From positions 14,638,001 through 14,702,000 of the forward strand of contig OV121092.1 of NCBI GenBank assembly GCA_921293015.1: a stretch of 64,000 nt of DNA. The letters run 5' to 3'. The notes under the pieces were generated by a model. That model did not search any database and had not been told where the DNA came from. It was given only the letters and a program-made list of their open reading frames with translations. Source of the DNA: Phorcus lineatus. Lineage: Eukaryota > Mollusca > Gastropoda > Trochida > Trochidae. A program made the translations under genes and the position numbers. Below are positions 1 through 13,844 of this stretch, piece after piece (the stretch's first letter is position 1; each line of letters begins with the position of its first letter).

Positions 1-2160
1 CTCTGTATCTTAATTAGATTACTTTGTCTTTTTGTTAATTTTTCATAAGTTATATGTCAGAGTTTCTCAAATTCTGGAGTCATCTACTATTCTGGCCTAT
101 AATAGTTAAGATCCTAAATCCTATTATCAAGAAAGTGAAGCTGGTATAACTTTCGAAGACATGCAAAATTAATCTGTGAATCAATTTCACAATTCATCTT
201 CAATCATAGAAAACGAACCTTTGCTTGTGAGGAATTCGCTAATGATGTGCGCGTGATTTCTAAAAAGGGTATTAGATATGCTAAAATAATCGATGACACA
301 AGTTGTGCTGTTTACCCATGGTGGTCAGGACAAATTTTCCCAGGTGCAATATGGCATTAAATGCAAGTTGGCCTCATAGAATCTGTTTACCACAATAACA
401 GGGCATTGCATAGTAAGTATGCATATTTCATACACGTACACATCAACTCAATATTCTGTTGAAACAAAACTTTAATGTACAGGAACCTGATAGCTAAATC
501 TGAGTATCCCTTCCACCTCAGTCATTAATGTATGATTCGGTAAAAAGAGAGTGTATTTGATTTAAACTTTGCGTCATTTAGCTGTGCCAAAAGACTTTCC
601 ATAGTCACTAAAAGGAGGTTTTGGTGGATTAGCATTGTCTTAGCAATAAATACCTTTAGATAATTCAAAGTCTTGGAGCTCAAAGCAGCTCTTTTTGTCA
701 TTCAGTTGAACATATTTAACCATACAGCTGCATATCAAAAGTTTCTTTACATACTACTGCATCTTAGTGCAAGTATCATGTAATTTGGGTTTGCTTTGAA
801 TGTCAACAAAATAACTTCAACAGAACTGACCAAGGATCTCCAATTTTCAATGTGTAAAATAGGCATTTTGTACCTATTGTAGGATTGTCAAGTCTCTCGT
901 GCTAAAACTCAAATTTTGGCATGATAATAAAGACAGAAGGGGGTCACCTTTCGAAATTCCGATTTCCTTAAATTTCAATCAAAATATTCAATGTCGACTC
1001 TCTGAGAAAAGAAATCAGCAAAATCATTTTGACTTGATGCAAACCAACAAACATGAGTTGTTTAAAGGTGTTAATCTTTTATAAGGATTTTGTTTTCGAA
1101 ATCTTTACCACTGGTCACTTCAGTGACCTGCCAAAGTCTAAAACTGTTAACTGTTGGGTATGGCATACGGTTGGATTAAGGTGCAATGGATCCTCACTTC
1201 TGTATTGAAAATTGAAAATTATCCGCTCTTTTTCGCAACGCTTCGATGCCTCAAACATATGCCAAATTACATGATATTTGCACTACTTTACGCAGGTATG
1301 TGAACAAACTTTAGGTATTCAGCTGTATAGCTATGTATATTAAACCTAATGTTTAACTCTAGATGACTTCATACTTGTGGTAAAAGTCAGTTATTTGTTG
1401 ATTGGCTTTATAACAAGCATTAATGTGTCACTATCTATGTATCAGTGGATTTGATGGCGCCATTAATACAGAGATTTATCATTAGTAATGGGACTTGTGT
1501 CGGTTGATAATTGAAGGTATGGGATCTCTGATCATAATCGTCTGAATTGACCAGTGTGTGTTAACCTTTGTTATTCCTCAACACGATTGGGCAGGAAATG
1601 AGAATCACGTCAAAACCTGAATCTCCAAAGTGTCAATTAACTGGAAGGGTAATCCTGATTGATGTATTGCCTTGTGTATGTCATCAGTGGAACGACTGTT
1701 TTAAACTATTTCGTGATGGCCATGTAGGGTTCAAGTCATTAGACTTGTCAAGACTAAAGCATTGTTTCATTTTTCAATTTACTTTCTAGAATACAGAGTC
1801 GTAACTATTTGTTTGAAGTTGAAAGCCTCATCTTTCGCTTTGAATTGAATTATTTTAATTTTATTTTATTCTCTCTAGAACGTTATAAGGACAATGTATC
1901 TAAAAGTTTATAATGTTTTTAATGTATTCTGGACTTGGGTGTCATTTTATGATAAAAAGTTAAGACTCTACTATGCAAGACAAGGTGAACAAGTTGAATA
2001 ATCAAAAGTGCAAAGTAATGAGAGCAACTTTGCTGATTGCAAAATAAAGAATTATCAAAGCTGTATGATTTGAAAAGCTTTTCTATGATGTGTTTGGAGA
2101 AACAGCTATGGTTTTTAAATCAAACCCATATAATTTCGTTTGTAATGCACAGGCATATGA
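1..2160. other. intergenic, no gene seen
   Basis: No ORF here resembles a known protein and no run of plausible exons is visible. The stretch is AT-rich. Its only structure is copy A of a diverged duplication (about 600-1870), listed separately. Confidence 0.6.
600..1870 (+). repeat. diverged duplication, copy A
   Basis: Blocks at about 620-720, 1376-1402 and 1510-1810 match, in the same order and orientation, blocks at about 7219-7310, 7393-7435 and 7555-7850. Shared words include TCTTAGCAATAAAT, GTCAGTTATTTGTTGATT and ACGTCAAAACCTGAATCTCC. Copy A has roughly 570 bp more between the first two blocks. It is either an old direct duplication or two copies of an undescribed dispersed repeat. 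No coding potential is seen. Confidence 0.65.
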
Positions 2161-2164
2161 TAAA

Positions 2165-2335
2165 TATTTGGTTTCACGCTGAAATTCAGTGTAGGATTTC
2201 ACCTAAACCTTACTGTGTAAAACATTTCTATGCAGACAAACTTGCTTACATCCCTGGCGGGATTCGAACCACGGACCTCTGGATGCGAAGCCTACATTTA
2301 CATATAAGCAGATACGCACGGATGATTTTGGACAA
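2165..2335 (-). mobile_element. tRNA-derived SINE, 3'-truncated
   Basis: The minus strand has a tRNA-like B box (GGTTCGAATCCC, complement of about 2260-2272). It is followed by the SINE body word ACACTGAATTTCAGCG, also found in the fuller copy at 44850-45125. The 3' tail is missing. The tRNA-like head is too degenerate to be a working tRNA. Confidence 0.6.
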
Positions 2336-2439
2336 GCAACAATTGTTTTATCACAAGTTGCCATTCTCTGTGAATGAATTGTTTGTGACGTCACTGTAGC
2401 AGATCGTAACGTGGGAAGCAGGTTTTGAATATTTGATTC

Positions 2440-5400
2440 AAATGAAATAGATAAGGGAATTTTGAAAAGATTATATACTCTTTGAAAAAAACATTCTATG
2501 ACACTTTTCTAGGATCAGTCGTTCAATAAGACAAAATGTAACAATGTCTATACGTATTTTTATTGGAACATTGGATATAAAAGTATTTATTTCAATGTAA
2601 GTGATGAAATGTTGCATTAAATATTTGTAAATACGGCAAGGTCATATCACCTGATATTTCACTGAAAAGATAGCTGAAAAGAAAAAACAAATTGCATTTC
2701 ATACTTGTCTCTAGTGAGGATCATCTTATCATCTGTTTAATAAGTTAAAGATTAAGATGAGATCTATAACATCTGCTGAGAACGATCTTTATTCCCTTTC
2801 TGTATCTCAAAATACATAGGTGTACAGTCAAAAAAAACCAAATCCTATTATTCCAGGATCAGTTTTTCCTTTTAGTATGCTGTTTAGTGCTGTTTCTCTA
2901 ATCATTTTACCGCAGACGAAGTATTGTAGTCCACTTTACCATGAAACATAAATCGTCACTGTCAAACACTACCAAGTACACGTTTTGTAGCTTATTTACA
3001 TAACAATATCCTATGTTTTGGAATGCATCTAGAAATATCAAAGTACGCATCTTCGTTGTCCACTTATGTTTTATAGAATATATATCTGTAACATATTGCT
3101 GTGTTATTTGTTTGGACTTTTTCAGGAACGTTCAAAGCAATTGTATTTCACTTTACCGTCCTACAAAACCTTCTCCCATGATCCCTCAGACATAGTTACT
3201 TCCGTCCTTTCAACTTTCATCACGTCGCTGCTTTCTATTCAGTGTCTTTTGCCTAGAGGATGACCAAGTGCTTTGGAGTTAACCACGATGACGAGTCGAG
3301 TGATCTATTAACGGACATCGTTATTACTGGAAGGGTTCCCATATGCCCTACACGTTAACAGTTTTAGTCTAAATGAGAGCCTTGTTGGTACAAAGAGGTT
3401 ATGACTATCAACTTATATTGAACGGTTGTCAGAATGTCCTATCATTCAATTACTCACTGCCATGTTTATATATTAGGGCAACTGTGCATATTCAAGTTCA
3501 AAGTTTCTGTCCTTTGAGTATTAGTGAGAAGTTATTTTTCATGTTTAATTGGCATTAACATTCCAGTATAGAACTACCAAAAAGGTATGCTAGGAACATA
3601 AATAGTAAACTGTTATCTATAATGATGGATGACATGCTCTAATAAAGGTTGACAAATTGTCATCTTTGTTTGAAACAGTTTACTATAGAGGTACTTATCT
3701 AAATAAGAATAGTAGAATATCTTTAGCTAATCTTACGAATATGCAAAAGTTTAAGAACTGTTCATTCTGATCGATTTATACGTAACAAGGTCTAACTGTA
3801 CATGGTATAAATTTTTTAAATTCTGCAGTCATCTTCACGTTTTTAGAACTCTTGTTCTATCTCAATCGCCGAAAAAGTGTAACAAACAGTATATAATCAT
3901 AAAACAATGTAACACAACATTGCTTAATTGGATTTTTTGTGCGGTTTTCTTTTTCTTGACAGTAGTAAACATTACGTTACAAGTCATTAAGCTAAGTAAA
4001 GTCCATATACTGTATCATGTAAATTGACAGTGGTCTATGGTGTCATTTTACACCATTGTTTCAACGAGGTGGAGACGGTGTCACATTATCCTACCAGGAG
4101 ATATCAGGAGATCGACCAATAGGACTAGTCAACAATTATATGTATACAACTTTCACAAACCCAGCATTTGATGCTTCTTGTTTTTAGTTTTTTTTAGACA
4201 AAACACATTCCAAGGTGAAATGAATAGTTACATGTATACAACTTACACAGAGACAACATTTGATGTTTTATTATTTCAAACTTCTTAACATGAATTTTCA
4301 AAAGTTTAAAGAACATAAAACAAATCTTCTTTAATTCGTTGTCATGAAATAATCGTTGCCGGACAAATATGATATGTGCACCGCGGCACAGATGAGAAGT
4401 ATGTCACTCCTTATGTTTAACTGTATGGGTTTTCGATCGTTATAGTTATATATCAACCTCAGATAACAGCGTGATCACTGACATCAATCATTTAGTTCTG
4501 TATACATGACACTTTGTCTTGTTCATCAGAATGATATTAAATCGTCCTCCTCATGCACAAAATGTCAAAGACGACATAAAAGTATTCAAGAAGAAACCTT
4601 TCTGATTAAATCAAATATATCAAGAGAAGATTATAAGACACTCAGGCAGGCCATAGTCTTGCAATCTCTGTAATGCACACTTCTGATATCACTCTTCAGC
4701 TACTAGGGCCATTTTAACTGCTTTTGAACATTTTAACTTTGGTTAATATTTATAATCTTAAACGTATTAACCCTATTTTTATCATGAAAGTGTCTTATTG
4801 CTGTGTTTAGATATCACATTTTGGTTGTGATAGGTAAATTTGAATTATAAAGTGCTGTGTATGCAGTTTGGCTTAAAGTGTTATTCTTTGATCATATTTC
4901 AGGTTGTGTGCGATGCCACTACCAGGTGAAAAAAGTTTATTAATGTAATGACATTGAAGATGAAGTTTTAATTAAAATGTATGTCTAGAGCGATTCAGCA
5001 TAAACGTTAGAGGGTCTCAATGAAATATGAGTTGTTCGCAAGCCGTAACAATGTAATGAAATTAATATCTAAATAATGAATATGAAAATATAAATAAATA
5101 TGAATAAATATTATCAATGTGTATTTGTCATGTTATGCCCTTACATTCAGGAACAGAAAGTAAATAATACTTATCATTCAAAATCTCTTTCTTTAAAATT
5201 AAATGGCACTCTCTTCAACAAACATTATTCCAACTATCAAATACTTGCAGTTTGCTTTAAAACATCATTGATAAGATTGACTCTTTCTTTTCGTAGGAAA
5301 ATATATGTGTAAAGTATCGACAATGTATTAAAGGGGAAGTAGCAAGTTTTTTTAACAAAGTTTTATTCATATTGTCCCACATAAAGATTAGTTTATGTCA

Positions 5401-6530
5401 TATGTATTATCTTCAAAATGTCAAAAAATCTCATTACTCAACCTGATCATCTGTAGTAAGGAAATAATCACCTTTTAATCATTTTACGTAGAGAAATCGA
5501 TTGACATAGCTTCACCGACCATGTAACATCCGTTTTAAAAGCATTGTCTCGCAATTGATAACATTCAATTTCGTTTTTGTGAGATTTACATATAAGAATA
5601 ACTCCGTTCCATTGAACCTTTAAGAACAGAAATCATATCCATCATACGCAATGACTGTATCAATGTTGTATTTATTGGCGGTTATTCTAAACCACACCAT
5701 TGTTACTTAAATATCAACGGATTATTACTCTAAATTTGATTGATCCCTTAGTTTGCAACGCAACGCAAGTTTGTATCGTTTATATATCATACAAGCGTTT
5801 GACAACCTTTACCATGTTTATTAATAAAATAAACAATCAAATTATATTTCAAACTTTCATCAAACCCACATACTTGAATCCTTAATCATAGTTGTGCCCT
5901 GTGATAATGTGTGTATTCCTTGACTTTGACTTAAGTCACCAGGGTGATTACTGTCTAAGCTTTGGGTGACGGGTGATTACATGAGTTCGAAGCAGTGTAC
6001 GTATGAGATGTGTGCTTGTCCCAGATCTAGAACTTGAGAGTCATATAACAAATATCATTACAAGTGACTTATTCATTTCATCTGATACAGCCGCATAAAA
6101 TTTCAATTAGCTTGTAACTTAAAACTGGAGCTTGTGCCATATTTATGAAGTTTGATGTATGAGGAGATAACTCGAATTTTCATTTAAAGATTCTTTTGAA
6201 TGTTTGCTTTGTCTTTTCGTTCCTTTATCAAAAGTGTTGTGTCAGAGAAATAAATTAATCTCTCTGGTTCATGTGGTACTTCTACTGGCTAAATAGATTT
6301 TTGACGTTACCGGTACTACTTTCTTCAGCTATTTCATTCATGATTTCCTTTCATAAGTTTTCGTTCCTAAGCACACAAAAAAGAGAATTTTTATAATATA
6401 ATCGAATAAAATTTTATTTTTATTGTGGTTACATGCAAAGCTTTTCTTTCCTTTAATAACTAAAATGTCCGTAAATAAATAGAAAAACGATACAATATAA
6501 ATAAGTAACAAAATTCGTCTGCTAGGTCTA
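2440..6530. other. intergenic, no gene seen
   Basis: No recognisable gene. Around 5335-5560 there is a faint match to segments near 12955-13200 and 27440-27600, including a motif close to TTTTAAAATTGTTTC, suggesting an old dispersed repeat. Otherwise nothing stands out. Confidence 0.5.
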
Positions 6531-6980
6531 TAGGGACTGATGTAAACAAAGATGGCGTCACCCGTAAAAAGCAATGATTTGGTCAAAATCGATGGAAAAG
6601 TTATTGGACGAGATAGGTTTGAAATCCTCATCATCCGAAGTTGTAGGCAGTGTCTTTTTAGGTCCTATATATGGCGGAGTTTTCAACATTAACATTGATT
6701 CTCGGCCGGGACGAGCCATTGCCACTGTCGACATCCGCCAAGCGTCGCCGTATTGTATGCAGTGACTTGTCCTCTGATGAAGAATAGTTGCAATTGAATG
6801 AAAAGCTTCTTTACCAGTAAACAGTTTTTGAGACATAGATTTCAATGTTATTCCCTTTTGAGGCCAAATGTTACGTGTGCCATTCAAAACGTGTCTTGTT
6901 AATCCGTTGTTTCCGTCCACGTCACGACCCGCCTGGAGTGACGGCCGACTGACGTTGAGCCGAGATTTAGGTCACGTTTA
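6530..6980. other. unresolved promoter-like or coding-like island
   Basis: The 20-mer TGATGTAAACAAAGATGGCG lies at 6538..6557 and is identical to the bases around the PMS1 start codon (40517..40536). From the ATG at 6552 an ORF of about 46 codons begins MASPVKSND. A second short plus-strand ORF, starting in TATATGGCGGAG near 6670, ends in KRRRIVCSDLSSDEE and a stop, resembling a nuclear signal plus acidic tail. The minus strand has a 120-codon ORF (6558..6920) containing SDDEDFKPISS. CRE-like TGACGT and CACGTCACG words lie at 6915-6980. This may be the relic first exon or promoter of a gene, but no family is recognised and no later exons are seen. Confidence 0.25.
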
Positions 6981-7214
6981 TCAGTTCATAATGTTGACAT
7001 TTTTCGCGTGTTTATGCTGAATTACAGATTTGAAGCTGAAACCAAGTCTTTAAATGAAATGAATTAAATGATTTTTGCTTTCAGTTGTAGTTTATTTTCA
7101 CGTGTTTCTTTATCCAATTTAATGAACTACATTACACCAAAGCAGCGTACGTTTTCCGAAGTGAAGGGGCCGACATTCCAATCACCAGTGTAATATATTA
7201 ATCCGTGTTTTGAG

Positions 7215-7960
7215 TTTTGTGGAATAGAATTGTCTTAGCAATAAATCCACTAGCTTTAGATAATCCTAAAGTCTTGGAGCTTAAAGGAGCTCTCTTTGTC
7301 ATTTAGTTCAATGTCTTCAATCATAAAGCTACCTATAATAGTCAACCTTTGATAGATAACTCTAAAACTTCCGTAGCACGGTTTCTTGCCTGTGAAAAAA
7401 GTCAGTTATTTGTTGATTTGCATTAAAACAAAGGACACAGGATCTTTGTTCAAAATACCTTGATAGAGTTTTGCATTATAACAACCAACGGCTTTAAGGT
7501 ATCAATGTCTCATGATCCCTGTAACAGAAGTCGTGCTGGTTAAACTAAACCTGAGATAAATCGTAATGGTGTAAAATCTTTCGGAGTTGACCTGCGTGTG
7601 TCAACCTTTGTTGTTCGCAATTCAATTAGCCAAGAAATGAGAATAACGTCAAAACCTGAATCTCCAAAGTGTCAATTACATGGAAGAGTAATCCTGATTG
7701 ATGTATTGTCTTCTGTATGTGATTAGCGAAAGGCCTGTTTAAACTATCTATGGTTATGTAGGGTTAGAGTCACGAGACATATCAGGACTAAATAATTCCT
7801 TCAAAATGTCTTAGCATTTACTTTCTAGATTACTGAATCGTGACGTCTATTTGCTAATGAAAGCCTCAACTTTCATTTTTGAGATTGACTTAAAATCCTT
7901 TTGAAATACATTTCACTTTTTTTCCATTCTCTAATGAAAGACTGTAAGGTCAAACTTTAA
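7215..7960 (+). repeat. diverged duplication, copy B
   Basis: Partner of the segment at about 600-1870, with the same blocks in the same order and orientation. The best-conserved part is about 7600-7720 (ACGTCAAAACCTGAATCTCC and the following bases). Substitutions and small indels throughout point to an old event. Confidence 0.65.
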
Positions 7961-8596
7961 ATTCTTTATAACTTGAAAATGTGAATGATCACTCACATGA
8001 ACAAAACTGAACTTATGACCCACCTAGGAAAAACCACAGAGGTTTTCTGCATTTGAATGTTGGAAGATACTAACAGATACTGAACATATGATTGGTGCTG
8101 AATATTCAACAAGGACGACAAATAATATGTTGCTCTGGAGATGCAAACTGCATTATTCCTTTTCAAACCACATCCTACCATGAACTTTATAGCATTTTGA
8201 AGAAAACAGTCAAAGCTACATGGTTCATCCTTTACATGAACTTAAATGAATGTTTGGAAAATAACTTTATTAATTTTACCAAAAACTGACAATGTTATTA
8301 AACTTTAGAGCCCAGTAAATTATTTTAAACTATTATGATGTATTGCTCTCATATGGCAAACTGATTACAAAAATGTAAGTAAGAATGTTCCAAAACATAT
8401 CCATTTTTTAATAATTTAATATAAATGTTAAATGAGTTTGTATCCTCACAGGGAACACGTTTCTTTGTTTAACCTGATTGTTTTTATCACAAGAAAATTA
8501 ACTAGTTTATATTTAATAACGAGTAAACACTTAGAAAACCGAAAGTTCCTTTTTACCAAAGCTTTACAACAATCAATTTTAAAATCATTATTACAG

Positions 8597-9310
8597 GGCT
8601 CTGCGTAAATTACTAGAAACCAGAAGTGAATCTCACGAAAACAAAAGTACTCGTTTTTGGTGGCCGACCTGCGAGTAAATCCAAGATGTCATTTGTCTAA
8701 GAAAATCAAAATATTGAAATTGTCGACACATACAATTATCTGTGTATCAAACTTCATAGAAATGGTAGATATGTAACCGCAATCAAAACACTTGTCGAGA
8801 GTGCAACATAAGCCATGGATGCCCTTTTGAAGAGGGCTCGGAATATAACTTTACCATTGGACTGTATTTTAGTAGCTTTTGATACTATGATCGTTCCAAT
8901 CATGATCTATGGATCAGAAATTTGGGGATTTGAAAACTTAATGATTATAGAAAGATTACACCTTAAATTCTTAAAATTCATCTCCTCCTTGAGGAACACC
9001 ACTCCAAACTTCTATCTATGGTGAATTCGGAAGAGAACCAATTTATATCAAAATATATAAGCGACTAAAGCGAGTTATAAGCTACTGGCATAAGATCGCT
9101 ACTAATAACAGTACCTTGAAAACTTCTAGTATCTTGTTCAATTATATCCTTGTTTATGCCGCAGATATGTTAGATAGATTGAAGTGGTTCTCATTTGTTA
9201 AAAATATTCTAATAGATTGTCGGTTCAAAGAAATATACGATAACCCTACTAGTTGCACAACAGCGTGGCTTGCCTCAGCAGTGGAACGGATACTAAAGGA
9301 CCAAAATTGA
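8597..9310 (+). mobile_element. LINE (non-LTR retrotransposon) 3' fragment
   Basis: Broken reading frames encode the C-terminal part of a non-LTR reverse transcriptase. The word KTKVLVFGG is near 8640 and the typical YGSEIWGFENL ... LHLKFLKF segment is at about 8908-8980. It is followed by TPNFYLWGEFGREPIYIKI and a last stretch ending in SAVERILKDQN before TGA at 9308. The catalytic RT domain is absent, so this is a 5'-truncated dead copy with at least two frame changes and an internal stop. The clade (CR1/L2-like or RTE-like) cannot be set by eye. Confidence 0.8.
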
Positions 9311-12300
9311 CAAAATTCGATAGAACAAAGTTCAAAAGGATTTTATTATAAATACTACAAACAAGATTTATCCTTTGAATCATACCTTTTAATGTCAAAG
9401 GCAAAAATTTTATGTCCAAAAATTGCCAAAAATGTTACGATTTTGTCAACATTTATCGTATCTATCAACACACAATTAGATATAATTGCACATAAGTAAT
9501 ATTTGTATGACCAAATACTGACATTATTGTATTATAGCTATATCTGTGTGTATATTATACTGTAAATGTTGTGATCATATCTGCATACCTTAAATGCCAT
9601 CTTGGTGTATGTTTATTCGTATGTGTTTATGTACTCTATACTCATGTTAACCGTTTTAAACCTTTAACCTTGGTAATTCATATATACGCGTTAAAATGAA
9701 ATCAACGAATGACAGATTCGCACAACTTTCCCAGAATACGAATCAAATACTTGTTTACAGGAGTGATCGTGATCGTCCAAAAAAAGTTTCATTTCTGATC
9801 TTTACATCTAGAATAGTAGCTCACTAGATACCAACCTTATCTAAACAAAGAGTACCGAGTGTATATTAGATAAATCACTCGTTTATTACCAGCTTAAAGT
9901 GTGGAAAATATTATCAACAACTCACAGCGAAAAAGATGCTAACACTTTGAATGAGGATCTGAAAACGATGAAACTTGAATTACTCCATTTTTTAGGAGTG
10001 AACCTTGAAATACTCCTAATTTTTATGTTAAGGAGTGAAATACCCCTGAGTCCAAATGATTATCTGGAGCCCTGTTATATATGTGTTTTTGCTTCAATTT
10101 CGGTTACATCAGAAAAACATAGATGTTGACTGTTTTACAAAAAATAAAATAAAGAAACATGACCTGATGTCACAAAATGCCATAACATCCAAGGTTATAT
10201 ATGTATATAACAATCATTTTTATAACAAATTTCATTCAAACAGAATAAATACGACAGCCGGAACTGATAGCCGTAATCATATTTCTCTTGAACTTTTGAT
10301 CTTTTACTGACAATTCATTTCTTTAAAAAGATCTTGTAGCAGGCAGTAAAGCAAATGGGAAGATTTCACATATTGTTTTTTCTAAAAGGTGAAATAATCA
10401 TCACTCAAAAGAATTAATGAAATATTTGTAAGAATGAAATAAAAGAAGTAAGACAGTTTGTAGAGATTGATTTTTTTCTAAAGAAAGTTGACGCAGGCAT
10501 ACCTTTTCATAATATATAAACATTTTGCAGGTTTATGCAGATCTTTTAGGTAGAATAATCCTTAAATTTTGTAAATGTCTAATCTGATATCCCATTTTTT
10601 GTTTTGTTGTTAGCTTTATTTGTGAAAAAAACATGTTTGAAAATATAAATGTGCCCTTATGTGTGTCCTTAAAGCAAATACGTGTCCTTAGAGCAAATAT
10701 GTGTCTTTAAAACAAATGTACGTCCTTAAAGCAAATGTACATGTGTGTCCTTAAAGCAAATGTGTGTCCTAAAGCAAACGTGTGTCCTTGAAAGAATTGA
10801 TCAAATAGAAACTTGTATCTATTAAAATCAAATGAGAATTTAAAGAAAATCTCTTGGTTACGTAAACAGCATATGACAAGACACAAACGATTGTATCTTG
10901 GCCATGCTATTACAAATACTGAAATGAACATTACCGCCATAAATTTACATTTACAACTCTACACGTTTTATGTTGATATAGCTATATGAAATAAACAGTT
11001 CTTATTTTTGGATTCATTGCAGAAAAGACGCCCTTTTCTATGTTTTATTGAATAAGATAAAAAAAAAGTTAAGAATAGTTTAAATAAAACAAAATGACAT
11101 TAATGGTAAGACGGTGGTATTCCTTTTAAATTTGTTTTCCAGAAAGAGTATTCACTCATAATCAATTTTAGATTTTATATAAAGATATGTTAATAATTAT
11201 TAACTGAACGTCACGATAAATGTCATTGCTGTAGGTGCACACTATCGGAACATTGTCTCGAAATTAATTTTGAAAGTTAATTTCAAGAAAGACATTACAT
11301 CCCCCTAAAAAAACGCTTTTAGCAACATTGTTTACATGTTAGAAGTAACATTTTGAGGCATCATTGCTCAAAATCACGAAAGAAGTAACAGTTGATAAGA
11401 AAAAAAAAATAAGAAAAAAAATATATACTTTTATTTGCCTGATTTTTAAACACATTGACTATGTCTGAGAAATACAGAAAGGAAAACCCTGATATAATTG
11501 GAAACTATATCTAGTTTTGACATGGGACTCCACACTGACCTCAAAAGATGAGATAAGGAGAAAATTTACTGGCTGAATAATGATGATCATTAAACTCCCT
11601 AAGCTGAGACAGATATTAATTTCTTTTCTGATAAGATCATTTATCGAACATTACCGTGTCTGATGAAACAAGATAAGCAATTTGTTCGTATTGGTTGTGC
11701 TTTACTGAGTTGGTGATAGAGATTGAGAGTCTGGTATAGATGTGCCTCTTGATAAAATATATAAGTCAAATATCATAAAAATTCAGTTGAGAAGTGTCAG
11801 TGCGTTTCACAGGAACAGGTGTAAATCGAAGGCGTAGCTCTCTAAGGACCGTAAATGTCATTTTGTTAGTGAAAGTATGGAAAATAACCGCCAGTCTTGA
11901 GGCATAAAAATCACAGATGATTTCCAAAGAATAGATATTTGTTTGGACTCCATTGTACTTTAAGCAACATGATACATAGTTGTTTGTTCTAGTGTCATGT
12001 GTAGATGATCAAATCATACTATTACGTAAACCGTTACGAAAAAGTTGAGTTATCAATAGAGATGAGATGAAAAAGGAAATCAATGAAATTTTTATATTCT
12101 TTGTCTCATTGAAGAATAACCGATAATCGCCCATTTAGTTCTTTTATTTGAAACATGTTACCGATCACTGTTTCCGTGCTTGAAAACTGGCATGGAAATT
12201 CACGCTAGATTCAACCTATTTTATGAGTCTGCACGACATAAGAAACTTAAGTTTTATTACATTTAAACTTGAAATTTTCTTCGGTAGCCGTGATGAAATA

Positions 12301-13760
12301 AATGTTTGGTTATTTCAACTTGAAAATATGAGAAACTCAAGTTGAAATGACGTTGTTAAAGCCAAGTTATATAAAATAACATCTGTATACTAAAATAGCT
12401 TGATTATTCCTTTCATGGTCGTTTTTTTCATAAACATAATTGTATTTGGCTTCTAAATGTGAACTAGTCATGTACATTGGCCTAGCGCTTGTAAAGTTAT
12501 TAAATTGCATCTGACAAGCCGCAATATATTGTTTATAATGTTTGTTTTTCTCATGTGGCCTCAAATACTTGGTGTTCATTTTCCTTTTCCTTGAGAAAAA
12601 GTTTTTACAGAGATTTTAATACGATTTGCGTTAAGTTTCGAAAATTGCAGTAAGGGGAATATACAATTTATTCATTTCAAAGGAAGAAGGTAGTTTCAGA
12701 CACACAAAAAATTTCCAACATCGAAAAAAACCCTTTGAATATGATTTTTCTTGATTAAGGTGTTTGAAGATATATTATATAACCAATAGCATTACCATTT
12801 CAAATAAGTAAAAGCTATTTGCCGCGCATATTTTTTTCAAACAATTTCCATATTGCTAGTGAAAACTCTCCTGAAAAACATTTTTAGTGTAGTTGCAATT
12901 TTATGTTACATGTTATATGTTCTTTCATGTTATTTGGGAACTACGCAAGTTTAAAGGTGCGGTAATGTTTCAAAAGTTCACCAATAAGTATTAGTTTGGG
13001 CCAAATGAATTACGTTCAGAGGTTCAAAACATTTCATTACTAAACCTGATTATCCGTTATCCGAGAGAATCAACTGTCAAGCAAAAACCACTGGCAGCCA
13101 TTTTTGTGTGAATGCCTTTAGAGTTAGATGAATGGATACACAGAACCTAAGCTACGTTCGGTTTTAAAATGATTCTTTTGTTTAAAAATTTTTTTCTTCC
13201 ATTTAGAAACATTTATTCTTGTTTTTCGTGAGATCACTTTTCTAAAAATTGAAATTTTATACGTATTCTGTCTGGGACTTTTAAATGGTGATAAATATCA
13301 CCTTCAAAGGTTTCCATAACAGGATTCATAATCTTCATATTAAGTTATAGGGGAAACCTTGTCGTTTTAACACAAAGTCAGAAGCAATTCTGTGACGTCA
13401 GGTTTCCTCTGAAACATTGTAATATAAATTTCGCAATAACTAGTAACGCCAATGGATGGAATAAGAATTTGATTATTTTTTTCATTTTCAAAACTTCGGT
13501 AATAAATGGAACATCATACTTGTGTGCATGACACATGTTGAAATATCGGCAAATTCGCTATCAAGGTAACATCCTCGCAGTATATAACGTATCTCATTGC
13601 ATTGATTCTGTTAGCTTTATATTTTTCTAGCCCATTCATATATATCCTTCAATCCTACCATTTTAAAGTTGAGGCAATCGAAGATTTATATGCAAATGGT
13701 AAATAAGCCGATTTATTACCCATATGGTCAATCATAAGCGATGACATATTTTCAATATGA
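9311..13760. other. intergenic, no gene seen
   Basis: The LINE 3' trailer probably continues to about 9680. Apart from a small tandem repeat at 10659-10795 and a possible old dispersed repeat around 12955-13200, nothing is recognised. Confidence 0.5.
10659..10795 (+). repeat. about 21-bp minisatellite, 6-7 imperfect copies
   Basis: The unit is close to GTGTCCTTAAAGCAAATATG, repeated six to seven times with variation in the linker (TACG, TATG, GTAC). It lies in intergenic DNA. Confidence 0.8.
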
Positions 13761-13844
13761 GCACATGTGCACATATCACTTTTGCCTAGCAACGATTGTT
13801 TTTGCGCGAGTTACCGCATTTTGTCGTCTGTGACGTCATAAAAC

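Noticed and set aside
2203-2394. 63-codon minus-strand ORF containing GGTTCGAATCCC-derived codons
   Set aside because: Falls within a tRNA-derived SINE.
6558-6920. 120-codon minus-strand ORF with SDDEDFKPISS
   Set aside because: It looks protein-like in part but has no recognised family, no splice-linked neighbours and competing short ORFs on the plus strand. Kept only as an unresolved island.
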